Source: JBDREC01 sp043820105 [NCBI: Pseudomonadota bacterium]
GTDB taxonomy: Bacteria > Bdellovibrionota_F > JAHFAK01
Reading direction: 5' to 3'
Assembly: GCA_043820105.1 (NCBI GenBank)
Contig: JBDREC010000068.1
Location: 1 to 47,132 of the forward strand
DNA: 47,132 bases
Shown piece by piece: positions 44,235 to 47,132 of the stretch (the first letter of the stretch is position 1; every line of letters begins with the position of its first letter). The notes under the pieces are model-generated. The model had not been told where the DNA came from, did no database searches, and worked only from the letters and a program-made list of their open reading frames with translations. A program made the position numbers and the translations under genes.

Positions 44235-44703
44235 TTGCTTTCAGCATCATAGGTATAATAATCGCCAGAAAAGCTAAAGTCATAATAGGGCGCAAAATGT
44301 TTGTGATTTTATAGTTTTTATCTTTTATGGCAGTATAAGCGTGATTAGTTGATGAAAGAACTAAAAAAGATGATAACACAGTGATTATCGTAAGGTCAGC
44401 GAATAAACCCCAATTTAAAACAAATGAAATTATTGCAGCAATAGTTATTGCCAGGCTGTATAAAGCTGATTGAACTTGATAAGCTCTACTTGGAGTATAT
44501 CCAATTTTAGCTGATGCAAATTCTCCTAAAATTAAACCCTCAAAAGCTATTGTTCCAGAAAAGCCTATGATTATTAAAATGGCCATATAATGAAAAGCTT
44601 CAACAGGGTGGGCAGCTAGATAATTTGAAATAAATATAGCCAAGAAGATAATAAAAAACCTAAAATATTCTATGTATTTTGTGCATCTCGCTTTCCAGCT
44701 CAT
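44224..44703 (-). CDS. Integral membrane protein, unknown
   Basis: The 159 residues contain about five hydrophobic segments. FEGLILGEFASAKIGYTPSR lies between the second and third. No family is recognised with certainty. GGAG precedes the ATG by 7 bases. It follows cvfB on the same strand after a 93-base gap. Confidence 0.6.
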   Translation of the reverse strand: MSWKARCTKYIEYFRFFIIFLAIFISNYLAAHPVEAFHYMAILIIIGFSGTIAFEGLILGEFASAKIGYTPSRAYQVQSALYSLAITIAAIISFVLNWGLFADLTIITVLSSFLVLSSTNHAYTAIKDKNYKITNILRPIMTLAFLAIIIPMMLKAINY

Positions 44704-44796
44704 TTTAATTCTCCAATTAATAAATTATTTAATGGCAAATATTAATAAATTAATTGTGAAATATCAAATGAACAATTGCAAGTTTCAAAACTCAAT

Positions 44797-45645
44797 CTAT
44801 TTCCTTTTGAATAACTTTAACTCAATACCTTCTTTAGTTATTTGTATTTTTCTATCTTTATAAAGCATGCCTATTGCTTTTTTAAAAGTTTGCTTGCTCA
44901 TGCCCAGCGTTTCTTTAATGGCCCCTGGCGAACTTTTATCATTTAGGCTTGATTTACCATCATTTTTTTTAAGAAAAATTATGATTTTATCTTTTGCTTC
45001 AAAAGGATTTTTATGTCCTTGAGCTTGTAAGGCAGCATCAACAAGGCCATCTTCTCTGAGCTTTTTTACAACTCCAGAGTAAGTGTCACCAATTTTAATT
45101 TGTTGAAAGATTTCATTTTTATAAATTAATCCAACAAACTTTTTGTTGATTACAACTTTATAACCTAAATTAGTGGCAAGAACTGGAACTATATTAATTT
45201 CATCACCCTGGGCAATATCAAAAAAAGATGCCTCAATATGTTTGCCTAGTTTAGTTGTTCCAAAGATTCTATTTGTTGATTCTTCTAAGCATACCCTTAC
45301 AAGGTGATATTCATTTTTTTCCACCTTAACTCTTTGCTCATTTCCTGGAACTAAAAGATCTTTTTCAAGACCCCAGTCAAAAAAAGCACCGAAATCCTGG
45401 ACATCAACTGCTTTTAATAAAGCATACTCACCAACGCAAGCATGTGGTATGTCAGGTGTAGCTATTAGGGTGCCTTTTGTAGTATGATAAACAAAAGCCT
45501 TCATTTTCATGCCAAGTTTAGTCATTAGTGGTGTCATTTGAGATGGCATTAAAACTTCATCATCTGAAGAAATGCTTTGCAGATAGAAACCTGCTTCTGT
45601 TTCTCTGTTAACTATAAAGTCGCTGACTTGTCCAACTGCAATCAT
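44797..45645 (-). CDS. cvfB: CvfB-like S1-domain RNA-binding protein
   Basis: The 282-residue protein has the CvfB/YitL layout: two to three S1-type beta barrels (residues 1-210, with VDVQDFGAFFDWGLEKDLLVP as the clearest) and a C-terminal winged helix (SPGAIKETLGMSKQTFKKAIGMLYKDRKI). In Firmicutes CvfB binds RNA and affects virulence-factor expression. GGAG lies 5 bases before the ATG. It follows greB on the same strand after 52 bases, so the two may share a transcript. Confidence 0.92.
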   Translation of the reverse strand: MIAVGQVSDFIVNRETEAGFYLQSISSDDEVLMPSQMTPLMTKLGMKMKAFVYHTTKGTLIATPDIPHACVGEYALLKAVDVQDFGAFFDWGLEKDLLVPGNEQRVKVEKNEYHLVRVCLEESTNRIFGTTKLGKHIEASFFDIAQGDEINIVPVLATNLGYKVVINKKFVGLIYKNEIFQQIKIGDTYSGVVKKLREDGLVDAALQAQGHKNPFEAKDKIIIFLKKNDGKSSLNDKSSPGAIKETLGMSKQTFKKAIGMLYKDRKIQITKEGIELKLFKRK

Positions 45646-45697
45646 GAAATCTCCTTTGAATAGAAAATAATGAAATCAATATTTCGAGTGATATTAT

Positions 45698-46174
45698 TTA
45701 ACAATAAACTACTTTAACAATGGATAATTCAATTAAACCATTAGGGGCTTTAACCTCAACATCATCTCCGACCTTGCGACCAAGCAAGGCTTTGCCAATG
45801 GGTGAAGTCCAACTAATCCTGCCAAGGCCTGCTTCAGTTTCATCAATTCCAACAATTTGATAAGTCTTAAAATCGCCATCTTCATTTTCAACTGTAACTG
45901 TTGCACCAAAGACAATGACATCAGACTTTTGTTTTTTAGGATCAATAATTTGAATAAGATCCATTCTTTTAATAAGAAAACGAATGCGTTTATCTATTTC
46001 TCGAAGCCGTTTTTTCCCATAAATATAATCACCATTTTCAGAACGATCACCATTTCCAGCAGCCCAGGCCACAACTTCCACAACCTTAGGACGTTCATCA
46101 TTAAGCAAAAAGCTCAACTCATCCCGCAGCTTTTTTTCACCTGCTGGTGTTATATAATTGGGTCTGCTGTTCAT
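45698..46174 (-). CDS. greB: Transcription elongation factor GreB
   Basis: GreB rescues backtracked RNA polymerase by stimulating cleavage of the transcript. The coiled-coil tip GDRSENGDYIYGKKRLREID gives the two acidic residues (Asp43, Glu46) needed for this. DYIYGKKRLREIDKRIRFL identifies GreB rather than GreA. The C-terminal domain ends with SPIGKALLGRKVGDDVEVKAP. At 158 residues it is complete. The ribosome binding site is weak. Confidence 0.96.
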   Translation of the reverse strand: MNSRPNYITPAGEKKLRDELSFLLNDERPKVVEVVAWAAGNGDRSENGDYIYGKKRLREIDKRIRFLIKRMDLIQIIDPKKQKSDVIVFGATVTVENEDGDFKTYQIVGIDETEAGLGRISWTSPIGKALLGRKVGDDVEVKAPNGLIELSIVKVVYC

Positions 46175-46225
46175 AGGTTTAATGTATTTGTTTATTAATA
46201 TGAACCCCTGATAGTGGAAAATTAG

Positions 46226-46516
46226 TTATTGGTCAAGAGGAGAAGTTGTCTGTTCAAAAATATACGCAATTTCCATCAGTATGTTTAATGCATATGGATG
46301 AATTTGTGCTAGTTCGCTTTCACCAAATTCAAATTGTTTGTGGATGTAATAATCTTCATCTTTGTTTTTCTCATCTAATGTCATGAAAATCTTATCGCTA
46401 AACAAGTTATCCAGCAAATCAAGTGCCAGTTTGCCATTTAGCCATTTTTCATCCCAAATTACTTGACAATGAATACTATGGAATTGTATATTTACATCAT
46501 ATTTAAGTAAAAGGAT
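46226..46516 (-). pseudogene. 5'-truncated unknown gene
   Basis: A frame of 96 codons opens after stops at about 46517-46522 and ends at a TAA. It reads well as protein (VIWDEKWLNGKLALDLLDNL, YYIHKQFEFGESELAQIHPY, ALNILMEIAYI), yet the first start-like codon in frame is a TTG one third of the way in, with no ribosome binding site. I infer the loss of the 5' end. The break coincides with the start region of the plus-strand ORF at 46522. No family recognised. Confidence 0.45.
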
Positions 46517-46521
46517 TTATC

Positions 46522-46869
46522 ATGAAAAGCAAATCATTATATTGGGTTCGTCCGTGACTACAATCATTGGGAAGCAAAGACACAAGTTTATTAGGATGTG
46601 TAAGTGGCTCAGGAAACTCTAGTGGAACTAGTTGGAATGCTTGTTGTTATTCAGGCACTAGTGCTAATGTAGAAGGTGTTGAATTATGCTACAGTGGCAA
46701 CTCTAACAATCAGACTAGCTACGCTTTTTATTGTGCTACAGGTACAGGTAATGATGGAGAATTGGGATGTAGTAGTGGTAGCGATTATTATTATACCAAC
46801 CCAGGAGCAAATTGTTCCAGCGGTGCTTCAAATTCTCCAACTGTTTGCGGGACTGGTGGCGTGAGGTAG
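46522..46869 (+). CDS. Cys-rich C-x-[S/T]-G repeat ORF with an in-frame UGA at codon 12
   Basis: AAGGA lies 6 bases before an ATG that opens MKSKSLYWVRP, then TGA at 46555, then continues in the same frame to a stop at 46867-46869. After the TGA come about 103 residues rich in Gly, Ser, Asn and Cys. Seven C-x-[S/T]-G motifs (CVSG, CYSG, CYSG, CATG, CSSG, CSSG, CGTG) recur every 11-16 residues, and one site has a double Cys. There is no other good start; a TTG at 46567 lacks a ribosome binding site. It may be a pseudogene with one nonsense change, a recoded UGA, or a chance arrangement. No family recognised. Confidence 0.45.
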
Positions 46870-47024
46870 CGAAAAGTTTGCCTAACCTATGTATTATTCC
46901 CTCGTTTTTTTATTAATTATTAAACCTACCCTATTGCGTAATGATTTTAATTAGATTCTGCCTAAAAAGTGGGCAAAATAAATTGTAAAATACCTTATGT
47001 ACCTTATGTACGGAGGTGCAAACC

Positions 47025-47045
47025 TTTCCAGATTCCAGAATCCAA
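47025..47045. repeat. Heptamer array near the right edge
   Basis: TTTCCAG, ATTCCAG and AATCCAA are in 7-base register. Just upstream, ACCTTATGT is tandemly duplicated (46992-47009). The last 263 bases of the window otherwise show no gene. Confidence 0.55.
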
Positions 47046-47132
47046 GTTTAGATTTTGGAAAGCTTTTCGGTATTTATTCTATATTTTCATCCCAACCACT
47101 TAATTTCATTCAACCCTACTTTTTTGGCATAA

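Noticed and set aside
46522-46869. Selenoprotein with UGA as selenocysteine
   Set aside because: No stable hairpin of SECIS type is visible in the 40 bases after the UGA and no selenocysteine machinery is in the window. Kept only as a possibility to test.

Overview
The window is AT-rich, densely coded bacterial DNA. Several features point to a diderm (Gram-negative-type) bacterium: two lipoprotein signal sequences with a lipobox, a GspE/PilB-type secretion or pilus ATPase, GreB, a bacterial phosphatidylserine decarboxylase, a PilZ protein and a very large secreted RHS/YD-repeat protein. No gene fixes the lineage. Gene content would suit a low-GC deltaproteobacterial or Bdellovibrionota-like group, and the abundant tandem heptamers recall the STRR repeats of cyanobacteria, but both are guesses. 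No prophage, insertion sequence, CRISPR array or rRNA was found. One tRNA, Gly(GCC), is present.

Layout. 1-3.6 kb: a cut gene, then mnmA, mtaB and rnc (tRNA thiolation, tRNA methylthiolation, RNase III). 3.7-6.8 kb: tRNA-Gly, long heptamer arrays, a methyltransferase-like gene, a structured leader before a 45-residue basic protein, a family 2 glycosyltransferase and a YchJ/SEC-C protein. 6.8-12.2 kb (minus strand): a compact run of GspE/PilB ATPase, CRP/FNR regulator, cobalamin-binding-type radical SAM/DUF2344 fusion and queC. 12.4-19.0 kb (mostly plus): degenerate PAP2 membrane protein, nth, PilZ, xseA, M23 peptidase, UPF0104-type membrane protein, Ogg2-type glycosylase and a small membrane protein, so three DNA-repair enzymes lie close together. 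19.1-29.6 kb: the RHS giant, an M49 peptidase, psd and a 961-residue FG-GAP lipoprotein. 29.9-38.4 kb: an unassigned HEIGH metallopeptidase, a DUF819 transporter-like protein, typA/bipA, a TlpA-like thioredoxin and a PreP-like M16 peptidase. 38.4-42.1 kb is a degraded accessory patch. 42.2-46.2 kb: malQ, GNAT, a membrane protein, cvfB and greB. 46.2-47.1 kb: a truncated gene and a Cys-rich repeat ORF with an in-frame UGA.

The most distinctive large-scale property is a set of short tandem arrays with strict 7-base (sometimes 6- or 8-base) periodicity at gene borders. Each array uses a different word. In the glycosyltransferase, mnmA and mtaB such arrays lie inside the coding sequence and become protein. 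The degraded patch at 39.8-42.0 kb holds a four-helix-bundle gene stopped by one amber codon, an inverted truncated copy of it behind a 23-bp perfect inverted repeat, a start-less pilin-like tail and a C39-like peptidase lipoprotein split at a G9 tract.

Best candidates for undescribed biology are (1) the heptamer arrays and their entry into genes, (2) the 4.9-5.3 kb leader with mutually exclusive helices before a small basic protein, (3) the possibly phase-variable C39 lipoprotein, (4) the C-x-[S/T]-G repeat protein with an in-frame UGA, and (5) an orphan plus-strand terminator suggesting a small RNA near 26.6 kb. All functions are inferred from reading the sequence; no database search was possible.
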